DNA of 64,000 nucleotides from an uncultured Schumannella sp. Lineage in GTDB: Bacteria > Actinomycetota > Actinomycetes > Actinomycetales > Microbacteriaceae. A program made the position numbers and the translations under genes. The notes below the pieces were generated by a model. The model did no database searches and was not told where the DNA came from. It saw only the letters and a list, made by a program, of their open reading frames with translations. The DNA lies in assembly GCF_905479755.1 (NCBI RefSeq), contig NZ_CAJQNT010000003.1, positions 1 to 64,000 of the forward strand, in the 5' to 3' direction. Shown one piece after another: positions 29,089 through 37,966 of this stretch (position 1 is its first letter; the number at the start of each line of letters is the position of its first letter).

Positions 29089-30137
29089 CGCCGCGCGCAC
29101 CGACTCGCTCGCCGCGGCCTCGAATCGCCGCACTCATCCCCACGCTCGGAGCCGACGTGGCGCGGCTACGGCGCTCGATCGAGGCGGTGCGCGCCCAACG
29201 CGATAACGTCGAGCTCGAGGTCGTCTGCGTCGTGAATCGCGCCGGGCCCCTCTCTGCCGAACTAGCAGGACTCGAGGAACTCGACACCCGCGTGGTGTCG
29301 GCCGGGCTGAATCTGGGATGGGCGGGCGGCCTGGCCTTCGCGCGAAGCCTCGTCGACGCCGACCTTCTCTGGCTCGTGCAGGACGATATGGTCCCGGCTC
29401 TCACCTGCCTTGCAGAGCTGCGACGCGCGCTCGACGACGATGATGGCCTCGCGGTCGTATCCCCGCTCGTCGTCACCGCCGACGGGATGGTGCCACCTCA
29501 TTCGTGCGGCGCGTCGATCGACGACTTCGGTGCGCTGTCCGCGCTCATCCCGGCCGAGGCGACCGCCGTGGGCGAGATCCACCCGCAGACGTGGGGCGAC
29601 TACGTCCCCTCGCGCGGCATGCTGATCCGTCGGCAGGACTGGGACGCCGTGGGGGGAATGGATCCTCGCTACTACCCCGTCCTCTGGGCCGATGTCGACC
29701 TGTGTGCCGCCCTGAACGCGCGCGGACGGCGCTTCGCGATTGCGACAAGAGCCGAATGCCAGCACCAGATCAACGGCTCGCTTCCGAGCGGGCTCGGACC
29801 GATCCTGCACGCGCGCAATCGCGAGCTGTTCCTGGCCAAGTGGCGGGCTTCGGCGGCCGCACTCGCCGTCGCCGACCTGCTTCGTCCCAGCTCGGTGATC
29901 GACCTCGACGGCGTCGTCGACGCACGGTTGGAGCGCCAGCTTCTCGGCGTCGTGGCGCAGAGCGCCGGCGACGCCCTGCTCCACGTGAGCCGCCACCTCA
30001 TGGCAGAGGTCCGCGCGGAGCGCACGCGCGCTAACCGGGCCGAACAGGATGCGGTCGAGCTTCGAGCCACGTGGTCGTGGCGGCTCACCGCGCCGTTGCG
30101 CGCGCTCGCGCGCTTGGGCGCGCGAGATCGCCGTTAA
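29085..30137 (+). CDS. GT2-family glycosyltransferase
   Basis: A 350-residue enzyme. The start is most likely TTG 29085, which overlaps the cupin stop (TTGA): no ATG or GTG exists before the N-terminal strand (IAALIPTLG), and a later GTG would remove it. Motifs are NLGWAGGLAFARS, the acidic VQDDMVP and WADVDLCAALN. The last 60 residues form a basic helical, possibly coiled tail. It probably adds a sugar to the island's polysaccharide; donor and linkage are unknown. Confidence 0.85.
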   Translation: MTPRAPTRSPRPRIAALIPTLGADVARLRRSIEAVRAQRDNVELEVVCVVNRAGPLSAELAGLEELDTRVVSAGLNLGWAGGLAFARSLVDADLLWLVQDDMVPALTCLAELRRALDDDDGLAVVSPLVVTADGMVPPHSCGASIDDFGALSALIPAEATAVGEIHPQTWGDYVPSRGMLIRRQDWDAVGGMDPRYYPVLWADVDLCAALNARGRRFAIATRAECQHQINGSLPSGLGPILHARNRELFLAKWRASAAALAVADLLRPSSVIDLDGVVDARLERQLLGVVAQSAGDALLHVSRHLMAEVRAERTRANRAEQDAVELRATWSWRLTAPLRALARLGARDRR

Positions 30138-30140
30138 CCT
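30135..30140 (+). promoter_or_regulatory. Leaderless -10 (TAACCT) of the first ligase-like gene
   Basis: TAACCT-N6-ATG, partly inside the stop of the preceding glycosyltransferase gene. TTGGGC at 30114-30119 is a possible -35 with a 15-base spacer. Confidence 0.5.
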
Positions 30141-30146
30141 GAGACC

Positions 30147-31442
30147 ATGCACGAGTCGCGCCTGCGTCACCTCCACCGCGCCTTCGCGACGCTGCTGATC
30201 TTCACCCTCGCGGCGGGCGACTTCTGGCGCTACCTCATCGGATGGTGGGGATGGGGAGCACTCGTGCTCGCGCTCCTCGTCACGTCACTCGCGCTCGTGG
30301 TCCGGGCCCGCTTCGCCCGAAGCTGGCTGCCTCCCACTCTCGTGGCGTTCCTGGTGCTCGCCGCGCTCTCGATCGCATGGTCGGCATACCCGGCGGCGAG
30401 CGCGCTCGGGGTCGCCGCGACCGTCGCGACCACGGTCGCGGGCGCCTTCCTCGCTCTCGGCATGGCCTGGCGCGATTTCGTCGACTCGCTCGCGAGCGCA
30501 CTCCGGTGGGTGCTCGGGATGTCGCTCGCGTTCGAGTTGTTCGTCTCGAGCGTCATCCGAGCGCCCGTGCTGCCCTTCTGGGTCGACTACTCCGAGCTGG
30601 CGACGATCCCGCGCGCGTTCTACTGGTCACGCGACCTTCTCTTCGAGGGCGGTCGCATCCAGGGCATCGTCGGAAACGCCAACTTGCTGGGGATGATCGC
30701 CCTGCTGTCGCTCGCCGTCTCCCTCGTCGTCGGCGCCACGACCCGTCACCGCCTGGCCTGGAACGCGATCTGGGCTGCAGTCGCCGTCATCACGCTGGCC
30801 CTCACGCGTTCCTCGACGGTGCTCGCTTCGGCCATCGGAGTCGTGCTTCTGCTCACCCTCGTGCTCCTGGTGCGCCGCGCCCGCGGGCGTGCGCGGGTGA
30901 TGATCCAGGCGGGCGGGGCGCTCGCGCTGCTCGGGTTCGGAGCCGCCGTCCTGGCGGCCCGGGAGCCGATCCTTAAACTGTTGAGCAAGAGCACCGACCT
31001 CACCAATCGCGGAGACATCTGGGGCGCCGTCCTCGCGCTGATCGAGCAACGCCCGATCGCGGGGTGGGGCTGGATCAGCTACTGGGCCCCGTGGGTCGCG
31101 CCGTTCGATGATCTGGCGGTCGTACGGGGCGTCACCTATCTCCAGGCCCACAACGCGTGGCTCGACGTGACGCTCCAACTCGGTGTGATCGGATTGGTGA
31201 GCTTCGCCGCATTCGTCGCCGGGACGTTCCTGCGGGTCTGGCTTACGGCGATCGATCCGAGCAACGCACCGACGCGGGCACTGCTTCCCCTCGCTCTCCT
31301 CGTCGCCCTCCTGGTGCAGAGCCTGGCCGAAAGCCGGTTGTTGGTCGAGCTCGGCTGGGCCCTGCTCGTTGCGCTCTCGCTGCACTCCGCTGGCGCCTCG
31401 CAGGCACCGCGCACACCACTGAGGGCGGAGCCAGGCAGATGA
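30147..31442 (+). CDS. O-antigen ligase/polymerase-family membrane protein (copy 1)
   Basis: A 431-residue polytopic protein (about 11 spans) of the Wzy/WaaL superfamily. Features are GNANLLGM (about 176-183), LTNRGDIW with Arg288, GWGWISY, and a periplasmic loop with the conserved His-Asn pair at H335-N336 (YLQAHNAWLD). These enzymes polymerise or transfer lipid-linked glycans on the outer face of the membrane. Its stop overlaps the start of a second homologue of identical length. Confidence 0.87.
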   Translation: MHESRLRHLHRAFATLLIFTLAAGDFWRYLIGWWGWGALVLALLVTSLALVVRARFARSWLPPTLVAFLVLAALSIAWSAYPAASALGVAATVATTVAGAFLALGMAWRDFVDSLASALRWVLGMSLAFELFVSSVIRAPVLPFWVDYSELATIPRAFYWSRDLLFEGGRIQGIVGNANLLGMIALLSLAVSLVVGATTRHRLAWNAIWAAVAVITLALTRSSTVLASAIGVVLLLTLVLLVRRARGRARVMIQAGGALALLGFGAAVLAAREPILKLLSKSTDLTNRGDIWGAVLALIEQRPIAGWGWISYWAPWVAPFDDLAVVRGVTYLQAHNAWLDVTLQLGVIGLVSFAAFVAGTFLRVWLTAIDPSNAPTRALLPLALLVALLVQSLAESRLLVELGWALLVALSLHSAGASQAPRTPLRAEPGR

Positions 31443-32734
31443 CCGCGCCACGGTGGTCATCCGTCGTCGCGATAGCCGCCCATGCGCGCGTTCGTGACGC
31501 GCTCACGATATGCATCTTCGTGCTCGCGCTCGCCGCACCGACACTCGTTGCGATGCTCGGCGAGCCCGGTGCCACCGCCGCGCTCGTCACGCTGTGCGTC
31601 CTGGCGAGCGCCTCGCTGGTCGGGCTGCGCTCCGAGATCGAGTGGCGCGGCATCCTGCCCGTGTCGCTACTGGCCTTCTTCGGCTGGGCGGCGCTGAGCG
31701 TCATCTGGAGCGAGTATCGCGCGGCATCGGCGACGGGGCTCGCCCACACCTTCGCCTACGCGTTTCTCGGCGCCTATGTCGCGCTCTCGCGCGACCTCAT
31801 CCAGCTGGTGCGCTCGCTCGGCGATGCGCTGCGAGGTGTCCTCGTCGCCTCGCTGGCGCTGGAGGTGCTCAGCGGCGTGCTGCTGGACACGCCGTTCCCG
31901 TGGCTGGGAATCGAGGGGGCCCTCGCCGTGGGTGGGCCGATCCAAGGGGTCGCCGGGTCGCGCAACCTTCTGGCGTTCATCGCAGGACTTGCCGTGCTGA
32001 CGTTCCTCATCGAGCTGCGCACCCAGTCCGTGACGCGACTGACCGGGGCGCTGTCGCTGTGCCTCGCGGTCGCTACCGTCGCTTTTTCGCGCTCTCCGGT
32101 GACCTTCGCCGCGCTGCTCGGAGTCGCGGCCGCGGGGCTGGTGCTGTGGGGAATGCGCCGGCTGTCGCGAACCGCGCGGCGAGCGCTGCAGCCCGTGATC
32201 CTCGGCGTCGCGCTCTTCGCGATCACCGTAGCGTACCTCGCGCGCGGCTGGGTCCTGACGGCCTTGGATGCGACCGCCGACGTCACCTATCGGGTCTCGC
32301 TCTGGCGTGAGATCGCCGAGCTGGTGCGGCAGCATCCGGTCGAAGGCTGGGGTTGGGTCGGCGAGTGGCCCGCGCGGGTCTTCCCGTACTCGACGACCGT
32401 CGACACCAACGGCGCCGTCGCGACGTCCGCCCTCAACGGCTACCTCGACGCGTGGGTGCAGGTCGGGCTCGTGGGGCTCAGTCTTCTGATCCTCGCGCTT
32501 GGCCTCGGTTTCGTCCGAGCCTGGCTCGTGGCGTCGGAGACTCGCAGCCCGGTCAACGCCTGGCCCGCGCTCGCGCTCGCGCTGATCATCGTCACGGGTC
32601 TCGCCGAGAGCTATCTCGTCACCGAGAGCGGTCTGGTGCTCTGGGTCGCGGCCTGCATGGCGGCGGCACGCAAGCGCTCGTGGCGCGGGCGACTGCGCGA
32701 TGTCGCAGGCGAGCCCGATCCGGTTCCGCGCTAG
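31439..32734 (+). CDS. O-antigen ligase/polymerase-family membrane protein (copy 2)
   Basis: A 431-residue homologue of the preceding gene, coupled by ATGA. It shares GSRNLLAF, VTYRVSLW (Arg285) and GWGWVGEW, and the same span pattern, but the loop that carries AHNAW in copy 1 reads ALNGYLDAW, so the usual His is Leu332. Sequence similarity outside the motifs is low, which indicates an old duplication. It may have a different acceptor or have lost ligase chemistry. ATG 31439 was preferred to a longer reading overlapping copy 1. Confidence 0.85.
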   Translation: MTAPRWSSVVAIAAHARVRDALTICIFVLALAAPTLVAMLGEPGATAALVTLCVLASASLVGLRSEIEWRGILPVSLLAFFGWAALSVIWSEYRAASATGLAHTFAYAFLGAYVALSRDLIQLVRSLGDALRGVLVASLALEVLSGVLLDTPFPWLGIEGALAVGGPIQGVAGSRNLLAFIAGLAVLTFLIELRTQSVTRLTGALSLCLAVATVAFSRSPVTFAALLGVAAAGLVLWGMRRLSRTARRALQPVILGVALFAITVAYLARGWVLTALDATADVTYRVSLWREIAELVRQHPVEGWGWVGEWPARVFPYSTTVDTNGAVATSALNGYLDAWVQVGLVGLSLLILALGLGFVRAWLVASETRSPVNAWPALALALIIVTGLAESYLVTESGLVLWVAACMAAARKRSWRGRLRDVAGEPDPVPR

Positions 32735-32737
32735 TCT
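32732..32737 (+). promoter_or_regulatory. Leaderless -10 (TAGTCT) before a leader ORF
   Basis: TAGTCT-N6-ATG, starting in the stop codon of the second ligase-like gene. It predicts transcription from about 32744, the first base of the 15-codon leader ORF. Confidence 0.5.
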
Positions 32738-32743
32738 GTGGAG

Positions 32744-32791
32744 ATGCTGTGGGAGACCGCGCTCTCGCGCACGCAGCCTGGAGACCTATGA
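32744..32791 (+). CDS. 15-codon leader ORF coupled to the UDP-xylose synthase gene
   Basis: ATG 32744 to TGA 32789-32791 encodes MLWETALSRTQPGDL. TAGTCT lies six bases before its ATG (the leaderless geometry seen at several other genes here). Its stop overlaps the ATG of the next gene (ATGA at 32788), so ribosomes that translate it would reach the downstream start. It contains no run of one amino acid typical of attenuation peptides. Whether the peptide itself matters is unknown; the ORF may serve to deliver ribosomes. Confidence 0.45.
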   Translation: MLWETALSRTQPGDL

Positions 32792-33759
32792 CCTGCTCAG
32801 AGCACGCGCCCCGCGGGCGCGCCCTGGTCGCCGGAGGCCTCGGCTTCATCGGCGCCCACGTGGCCCGAGCCCTCCTCGCGGGCGGGTGGGCCGTCCATGT
32901 CGTCGACAACCTCATCACCGGCGACGAGCATGCACTCAGCGACCTCGCGAACGAGCCCCGCCTCACCGTCACGATCGCCGACGCAACCGAGCCCGTCGCG
33001 GCCCCCGATCCTTACTCGCTCGTGGTGCACCTCGCCTCACCGGCGTCACCGGTGCACTACCTGCGGCATCCCATCGCAACGCTGCACGCGGGAAGTCGAG
33101 TGACCGAGAACCTGCTCGAACTCGCGAGACGGGACGGCGCGCGCTTCATCCTCTCGTCGACCTCCGAGGTGTACGGCGACCCGCTCGTTCACCCGCAGAG
33201 TGAGACCTACTGGGGCAACGTCAATCCGATCGGCCCGCGCAGCGTCTACGACGAGGCCAAGCGCTACGCCGAAGCGCTGACGGCGGCCTACCGTCGCGAG
33301 TTCGGGACCGATTCGATCATCCTGCGGCTGTTCAACACCTACGGCCCCGGCATGTCGGTCGACGACGGCCGCGCTGTCCCGGCCTTCGTCGCGGCGGCGC
33401 TGAGCTCACGGCCTCTCGTCCTGCATGGGGATGGCAGCCAGACACGGTCGTTCTGCTACATCGATGACACGGTCGCAGCGATCGTGGCCGCCGCGGGAAG
33501 CACCCACGAGGGACCGATCAATGTCGGGAACGACGACGAGATCCCGTTGATCGAGATGGCGCGACTCGTCGTCGAACTGACCGCCAGCGACTCGCCGATT
33601 ATCGCGGCGCCGCGGCCGATCGACGACCCTGAGCGCCGCAAGCCGGACCTCACGCGGGCGCGCGAGCACCTGGGGTGGCAGCCGAGGACCTCGTTGCGCG
33701 ACGGCCTCGCGCGCACGATCGAGTGGTACGCCGCGCTCCGCGGCTCACCTGAAGCGTGA
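32788..33759 (+). CDS. NAD-dependent epimerase/dehydratase, UDP-xylose synthase-like
   Basis: A 323-residue extended SDR enzyme with GGLGFIGAH at 16-24, the HLASPASPVHY signature characteristic of UDP-glucuronate decarboxylases (UXS), SSTSEVYGDP and catalytic YDEAK. The expected reaction is UDP-glucuronate to UDP-xylose, with substrate from the Ugd enzyme at 61354-62667. CTGGAGACC precedes the ATG. Its last 15 bases overlap the end of the convergent GT4 gene. Activity as a 4-epimerase cannot be excluded without a structural comparison. Confidence 0.85.
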   Translation: MTCSEHAPRGRALVAGGLGFIGAHVARALLAGGWAVHVVDNLITGDEHALSDLANEPRLTVTIADATEPVAAPDPYSLVVHLASPASPVHYLRHPIATLHAGSRVTENLLELARRDGARFILSSTSEVYGDPLVHPQSETYWGNVNPIGPRSVYDEAKRYAEALTAAYRREFGTDSIILRLFNTYGPGMSVDDGRAVPAFVAAALSSRPLVLHGDGSQTRSFCYIDDTVAAIVAAAGSTHEGPINVGNDDEIPLIEMARLVVELTASDSPIIAAPRPIDDPERRKPDLTRAREHLGWQPRTSLRDGLARTIEWYAALRGSPEA

Positions 33760-35274
33760 CTCGAGGCTCGCCAGCCGCGCGTTGAGCGCCTCGCGATCGA
33801 TGACGCGACCGCGCGTCTGTTCGAGCGCGTCGGTAACGGCGCGCAACTCGACCCGGAGCTCGGAGACCGCTGTTTCCAGTTCCGCCACGCGCGCATCGGC
33901 CTGGCCAGCGCGGGAGCCGGGGCCGCGTGACAACAGCCGACGCGCCTTCGATCGCGCCCGCTGGACCAGACTCGCTGCGCGCGCGGGCTGCGGTGGAGGC
34001 TCCGGAAGCATGTTGTCGTCCCTCTGTCTGTTCCAGGCCGCATAGGCGCGGTCCTCGAGTTCGCTGATCGCGTGAAGCACCTCGGCGAGTTTGGCCGGCG
34101 CGTCCGCGGCGACGGGCTCGGGGCCGCGTTCGAGTAGCGCGGCCTCGAACTCGTCGAGCAGGAGCCCGAGCGTGAGATCGTCCGCGACCAGCTCGCGGGC
34201 CGCCTCCGACATGCGGTCGAGGTCGTACCGCCCATCCAGCACCCCGCGCATCGCCTCAGCGAGCGCGTCGGTGTCGCGCGCGACCTTGATCGCGTGCACA
34301 CCGTCGACGAAACGCTCCGCCACTCCGGCGGTCGCCGTCATGATCGGCACGCACCCCCGAGAAGCCGCCTCCAGCGGCGCTACCCCGAACGGCTCGCGTT
34401 CATGGGTGGGGAACAGGAACACGTCCGCCGTGGCGAACTCGTCCAGCACCTCGTGCCGCTCGCGCGGGCCGTGGAACGTGACGGCCTCGCGGGCCTCGGC
34501 CGTGGTGAGCCGCTCGCGGAACGGCTCCGGGTCGCCGCCGCCGAAGATCTCCACTCGAAAGGCGCCGGGATGCGTCGCCGCGACCGCGACGGCCGCGTCG
34601 ACGATCAGCCCGATGCCCTTGTGCTCGGCAATGGCGCTGGCGACGATGAACCGCGTCACACCGTCTCGCACCGCTCGGGGCCGTGACGGCGCGGGCGACG
34701 CGATCCAGCCCGGGACGATGCGAACGTCGCGGAGGGCGCGGCTCATGCGCCGCTCGATCTCGTCGACGACGTTGCGACTCATCGCGACGTAGCGGCCCCG
34801 GTCGAACGCATCTCCGGACTCCGCGCCGTAGAGAGCCAGGATCTCCGTGCCGACGCCGTCGACCAGAGGGACCGGCGCCGCGTCGCCGAGGAACCAGACC
34901 CACGGCACGTCCCGGCGGCGCAGCACCTCGAGCACCGCCAGGCCCCCGAGCCCGATCAGGTTGGCCAACAGGACCCGATCCGGCTCGAAGTCGTCGATCT
35001 CGCGCGCGAGCGCGTGGGCGTTCGCCGCGTGGCTCACGACGGACTCGATGTGACGCGACTCCTCGGCGCCGCGCAGGTCGACCGCGGCGTAGGCGCGCCG
35101 CGCGAAGACGCGTCGCACCGGGTAGGGGCGATCATCCAGCACCGGTGCGTGCGAGGTGAGCACACGGACCTCGTGTCCCCGCTCGTGGAGCCCATCCGCG
35201 AGATCCTGGCACAGCAGCTCGTACCCGCCGATGACATCTGGCGGGAACAGGTTCGAGATGACCAGGACGCGCAT
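33745..35274 (-). CDS. GT4-family glycosyltransferase with C-terminal coiled coil
   Basis: A 509-residue enzyme with two Rossmann lobes: LVISNLFPPDVIGGYE at the N-terminus and the donor-site FLFPTHEREPFGVAPLEA near 290. Residues 390-509 are a highly charged helical extension that ends in a predicted coiled coil (AELETAVSELRVELRAVTDA), which could hold it to a partner glycosyltransferase or chain-length control partner. It is the last gene of the minus-strand export operon, four bases after the ABC ATPase gene. Confidence 0.87.
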   Translation of the reverse strand: MRVLVISNLFPPDVIGGYELLCQDLADGLHERGHEVRVLTSHAPVLDDRPYPVRRVFARRAYAAVDLRGAEESRHIESVVSHAANAHALAREIDDFEPDRVLLANLIGLGGLAVLEVLRRRDVPWVWFLGDAAPVPLVDGVGTEILALYGAESGDAFDRGRYVAMSRNVVDEIERRMSRALRDVRIVPGWIASPAPSRPRAVRDGVTRFIVASAIAEHKGIGLIVDAAVAVAATHPGAFRVEIFGGGDPEPFRERLTTAEAREAVTFHGPRERHEVLDEFATADVFLFPTHEREPFGVAPLEAASRGCVPIMTATAGVAERFVDGVHAIKVARDTDALAEAMRGVLDGRYDLDRMSEAARELVADDLTLGLLLDEFEAALLERGPEPVAADAPAKLAEVLHAISELEDRAYAAWNRQRDDNMLPEPPPQPARAASLVQRARSKARRLLSRGPGSRAGQADARVAELETAVSELRVELRAVTDALEQTRGRVIDREALNARLASLESRFR

Positions 35275-35278
35275 TGCG

Positions 35279-36022
35279 CTAGAAGGAGGCTCTCAGCGCC
35301 TCGATGGCCCCGCCCGTGTCGCCGTCGTAGACGAGCTTGCCGTGCGAGAGCACCACCGCGCGGTCGCACAACGACTCGACCTGGTCCGCGCTGTGGCTCA
35401 CGAACACGATCGTGCGCCCGTCGCGCTGGAACTCGGCGATCTTGTCCATGCACTTCTTTTGGAACTGCTCGTCGCCGACCGCGAGAACCTCGTCGACGAG
35501 AAGGATGTCGGGGTCGACATGCACTGCGATCGCGAACGCGAGTCGCACATACATGCCCGAGGAGTAGAACTTGACCTGGCTGTCGATGAACTCGCTGATC
35601 TCGGAGAACTCGACGATCTCGTCGAACTTCGCCTCGGTCTCGTCACGGGAGAGGCCCAGGATCGCGGCATTCAAGAAGACGTTCTCGCGGCCGGTGAGAT
35701 CGGGATGGAATCCAGCGCCGAGCTCCAGCAGCGCCGCGACCCGCCCGCGGCGCAGCACCTGCCCGGAACTCGGACGGATGATGCCTCCGATGACCTTCAG
35801 CAGCGTGCTCTTGCCCGAGCCGTTCGCCCCGAGAAGCCCGATCGTCGTGCCCGACACGATCTCGAAGCCGACGTGGTCCAGCGCCCAGAAGTCCGCCTTG
35901 TGCTGGCTCGAGCGCCGGAAGTTGACGATGCGCTCCTTGAGCGACTTCTCCTTGCGGATGACGAAGCGCTTCGAGACATCGTCGACGGCGATGACAACGG
36001 GGGCGTCAGTGACGGTGGTCAT
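35279..36022 (-). CDS. Polysaccharide ABC exporter ATPase (Wzt/TagH-type, no C-terminal domain)
   Basis: A 247-residue ATPase with Walker A GANGSGKST at 65-73, the exporter-type signature FYSSGMYVRLAFA instead of LSGGQ, and Walker B LLVDEVLAVGDEQF. This signature is diagnostic for O-polysaccharide and teichoic-acid exporters. It lacks the C-terminal carbohydrate-binding domain of terminally capped O-antigen systems, so chain-length recognition by Wzt is not expected. The upstream reading to 36067 overlaps the permease and was not used. The partner permease is one base upstream. Confidence 0.93.
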   Translation of the reverse strand: MTTVTDAPVVIAVDDVSKRFVIRKEKSLKERIVNFRRSSQHKADFWALDHVGFEIVSGTTIGLLGANGSGKSTLLKVIGGIIRPSSGQVLRRGRVAALLELGAGFHPDLTGRENVFLNAAILGLSRDETEAKFDEIVEFSEISEFIDSQVKFYSSGMYVRLAFAIAVHVDPDILLVDEVLAVGDEQFQKKCMDKIAEFQRDGRTIVFVSHSADQVESLCDRAVVLSHGKLVYDGDTGGAIEALRASF

Positions 36023-36023
36023 C

Positions 36024-36986
36024 TCAGATCTCCTGCGCGAAGTTGCCCTGCAGCCGGCTGAATACACGCTGTCCGACCAGGAACAGCACCAGTCCGATCA
36101 GGAACGTGATGGCGAGCCGCAGGTCGAGGTCGGCGGGCCAGGGCTGGGCTGGCACCGTGGTGACCGCATCGAGCACGCGCGACTCGGAACCGGCCTTCCA
36201 GATGCCGCGCTGGAAGGCGAGCATGGCCGTCGAGATCGGGTTGAGTAGGTAGACGTCGGTCAGCCAGGTCAAGCCGGTGCGCTGCGCCGCATCGACAACA
36301 AACGACCACGAGTACACGATCGGCGAAGCCCAGAAGAAGATCAGCATGCCGACCTCGACGAGGTACTGCACGTCGCGGAGATACACGTTGAGCGCCGAGA
36401 GCAGGATCGCCAGCGAGACGCCGTAGACGAGGACGATCGCGATGGCGACCGGAACATACAGAAGGTTCCACGACAACGGGAACTGGCCCAGGAGCAGAAC
36501 CGCCGCGACCAGGATGCCCAGCTGGATCAGAAAGGTGACGACCGCGGAGCCGCTGGCCGCGAGCGGGAAGATCTCGCGCGGGAGGTACACCTTCTTGATG
36601 AGCCCGGCGTTCGAGACGATCGAGCTCGTTCCCCCGACGATGATCTCGTTGTAGAGCCCCCAGAGCGTCAGACCCGCGAAGACGAAGATCGCGAAGTCCG
36701 GGATCAGTCGGGCCGCGCCGAGGAACTGGCCGATCGCCACGAAGTAGATCATCAGGAGCGTGATCGGGCGGATCAGCGTCCACAGGAAGCCGAGGCTGCT
36801 GTCCTTGAACCGCGCCTTCAGCTCGCGCCGCACCAGCAGCACGAGCAGCTCGCGCTGCCCTACCACATCGGCGAGCGAGCGGAAGAACCCGCGGAAGAAC
36901 CCACCGGAGTGCGAGGCGACGACGTCGAAGGGCGTCGCAGCGAGGCGCTCGGCCCGCGCTCGCGCCGCCTCAGCGCTCAACGTCAA
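36024..36986 (-). CDS. Polysaccharide ABC exporter permease (Wzm/TagG-type)
   Basis: A 320-residue ABC-2 type permease: cytosolic N-terminus, interface helix around RRELKARFKDSSLGFLWTL, then six spans. With the following ATPase it forms the exporter that flips a complete polyprenyl-linked chain. It overlaps the end of the GT2 gene upstream by 17 bases and is tightly coupled to the ATPase, so all are one transcript. Confidence 0.93.
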   Translation of the reverse strand: MTLSAEAARARAERLAATPFDVVASHSGGFFRGFFRSLADVVGQRELLVLLVRRELKARFKDSSLGFLWTLIRPITLLMIYFVAIGQFLGAARLIPDFAIFVFAGLTLWGLYNEIIVGGTSSIVSNAGLIKKVYLPREIFPLAASGSAVVTFLIQLGILVAAVLLLGQFPLSWNLLYVPVAIAIVLVYGVSLAILLSALNVYLRDVQYLVEVGMLIFFWASPIVYSWSFVVDAAQRTGLTWLTDVYLLNPISTAMLAFQRGIWKAGSESRVLDAVTTVPAQPWPADLDLRLAITFLIGLVLFLVGQRVFSRLQGNFAQEI

Positions 36987-37941
36987 CTCGTGTCGCCGGT
37001 CCGTACTGCATGCCCTTCAGCCGCTCCAGGGACTCCTCGATCAGGATGCGGTTCGTCCGCTGCAGATCCGCGAGCACTCCGAGCGCGAGCGCGAGCAGAG
37101 CTCCGACGAGCAGCGCGACCCCGAGGATCAGGGACTGCAGGTGCTGCCCCGCGTTCTCGCTGAAGAACCAGATCAGGATCAGGTAGCGGACGAACGGAAT
37201 CATGGCGCCGACGAGCATCAAGCTTCCGATTGCGGCGAAGAAGCCGAACGGCTTGAACATGATGTAGCTGCGCAGAATCGCCTCCGCCGACTTCATCACG
37301 TGCTGCCCCATCGACGAGAACAGCCTCGACTCGCGGGTCTTCGGGTTGGTGTCGATCGGGACGCTGGCGATCTTGAGGCGCTTGTTGCCGGCCTGAATGA
37401 TCGTCTCCATGCAGTAGCTGAACTGGGTGACGACGTTGAGGCGCAGCAGCGAGGCCTTCGAATACGCGCGGAACCCGCTCGCCGCATCCGGAAGGTCGGT
37501 GCTCGCGGCGACGTTGACGACCTGGCTGCCGAGCTTTTGCAGGATCTTCTTGAACCAGGAGAAGTGGGCGATCGTCGCGGTCTGACGATCGCCGATCACG
37601 ATGTCGGCCTCGCCCGCGACGATCGGCGCGACCAGATCCGGAATCCGCTCCTGCGGGTACTGGTTGTCACCGTCGGTGTTCACCACGATGTCGGCGCCGT
37701 GCTCCAACGCGTAGTTCACACCGTCTCGGAACGACCGCGCGAGACCCATGTTGCGCACGTGGTGCACGAAGTGGGTGACTCCGAGCGAGGTCGCCACCTC
37801 GATGGTCTTATCGGTCGAGCCGTCGTCGATCACGAGGATATGGATCTCATCGATGCCCGGGATCTCCTTGGGCATCGTGGCGAGAACGGCAGGGAGAGTG
37901 GTCTCCTCGTTCAAGCACGGGATCTGAATGAACAGCTTCAT
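36970..37941 (-). CDS. GT2 polyprenyl-phosphate glycosyltransferase (GtrB/DPM-like)
   Basis: A 323-residue protein with a GT-A domain at 1-230 (FIQIPCLNEETTLP, VIDDGSTDKT, NTDGDNQYP) and two C-terminal spans at about 235-300. This is the arrangement of GtrB/DPM-type enzymes that load a sugar onto polyprenyl phosphate. ATG 37941 follows CAGGAGAGAC. GtrB enzymes need a GtrA flippase and a GT-C transferase; candidates are at 60862 and 47116. It is 25 bases after the GT4 gene upstream. Confidence 0.88.
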   Translation of the reverse strand: MKLFIQIPCLNEETTLPAVLATMPKEIPGIDEIHILVIDDGSTDKTIEVATSLGVTHFVHHVRNMGLARSFRDGVNYALEHGADIVVNTDGDNQYPQERIPDLVAPIVAGEADIVIGDRQTATIAHFSWFKKILQKLGSQVVNVAASTDLPDAASGFRAYSKASLLRLNVVTQFSYCMETIIQAGNKRLKIASVPIDTNPKTRESRLFSSMGQHVMKSAEAILRSYIMFKPFGFFAAIGSLMLVGAMIPFVRYLILIWFFSENAGQHLQSLILGVALLVGALLALALGVLADLQRTNRILIEESLERLKGMQYGPATRVDVER

Positions 37942-37966
37942 GTCTCTCCTGGCTTCAGCACGATGG

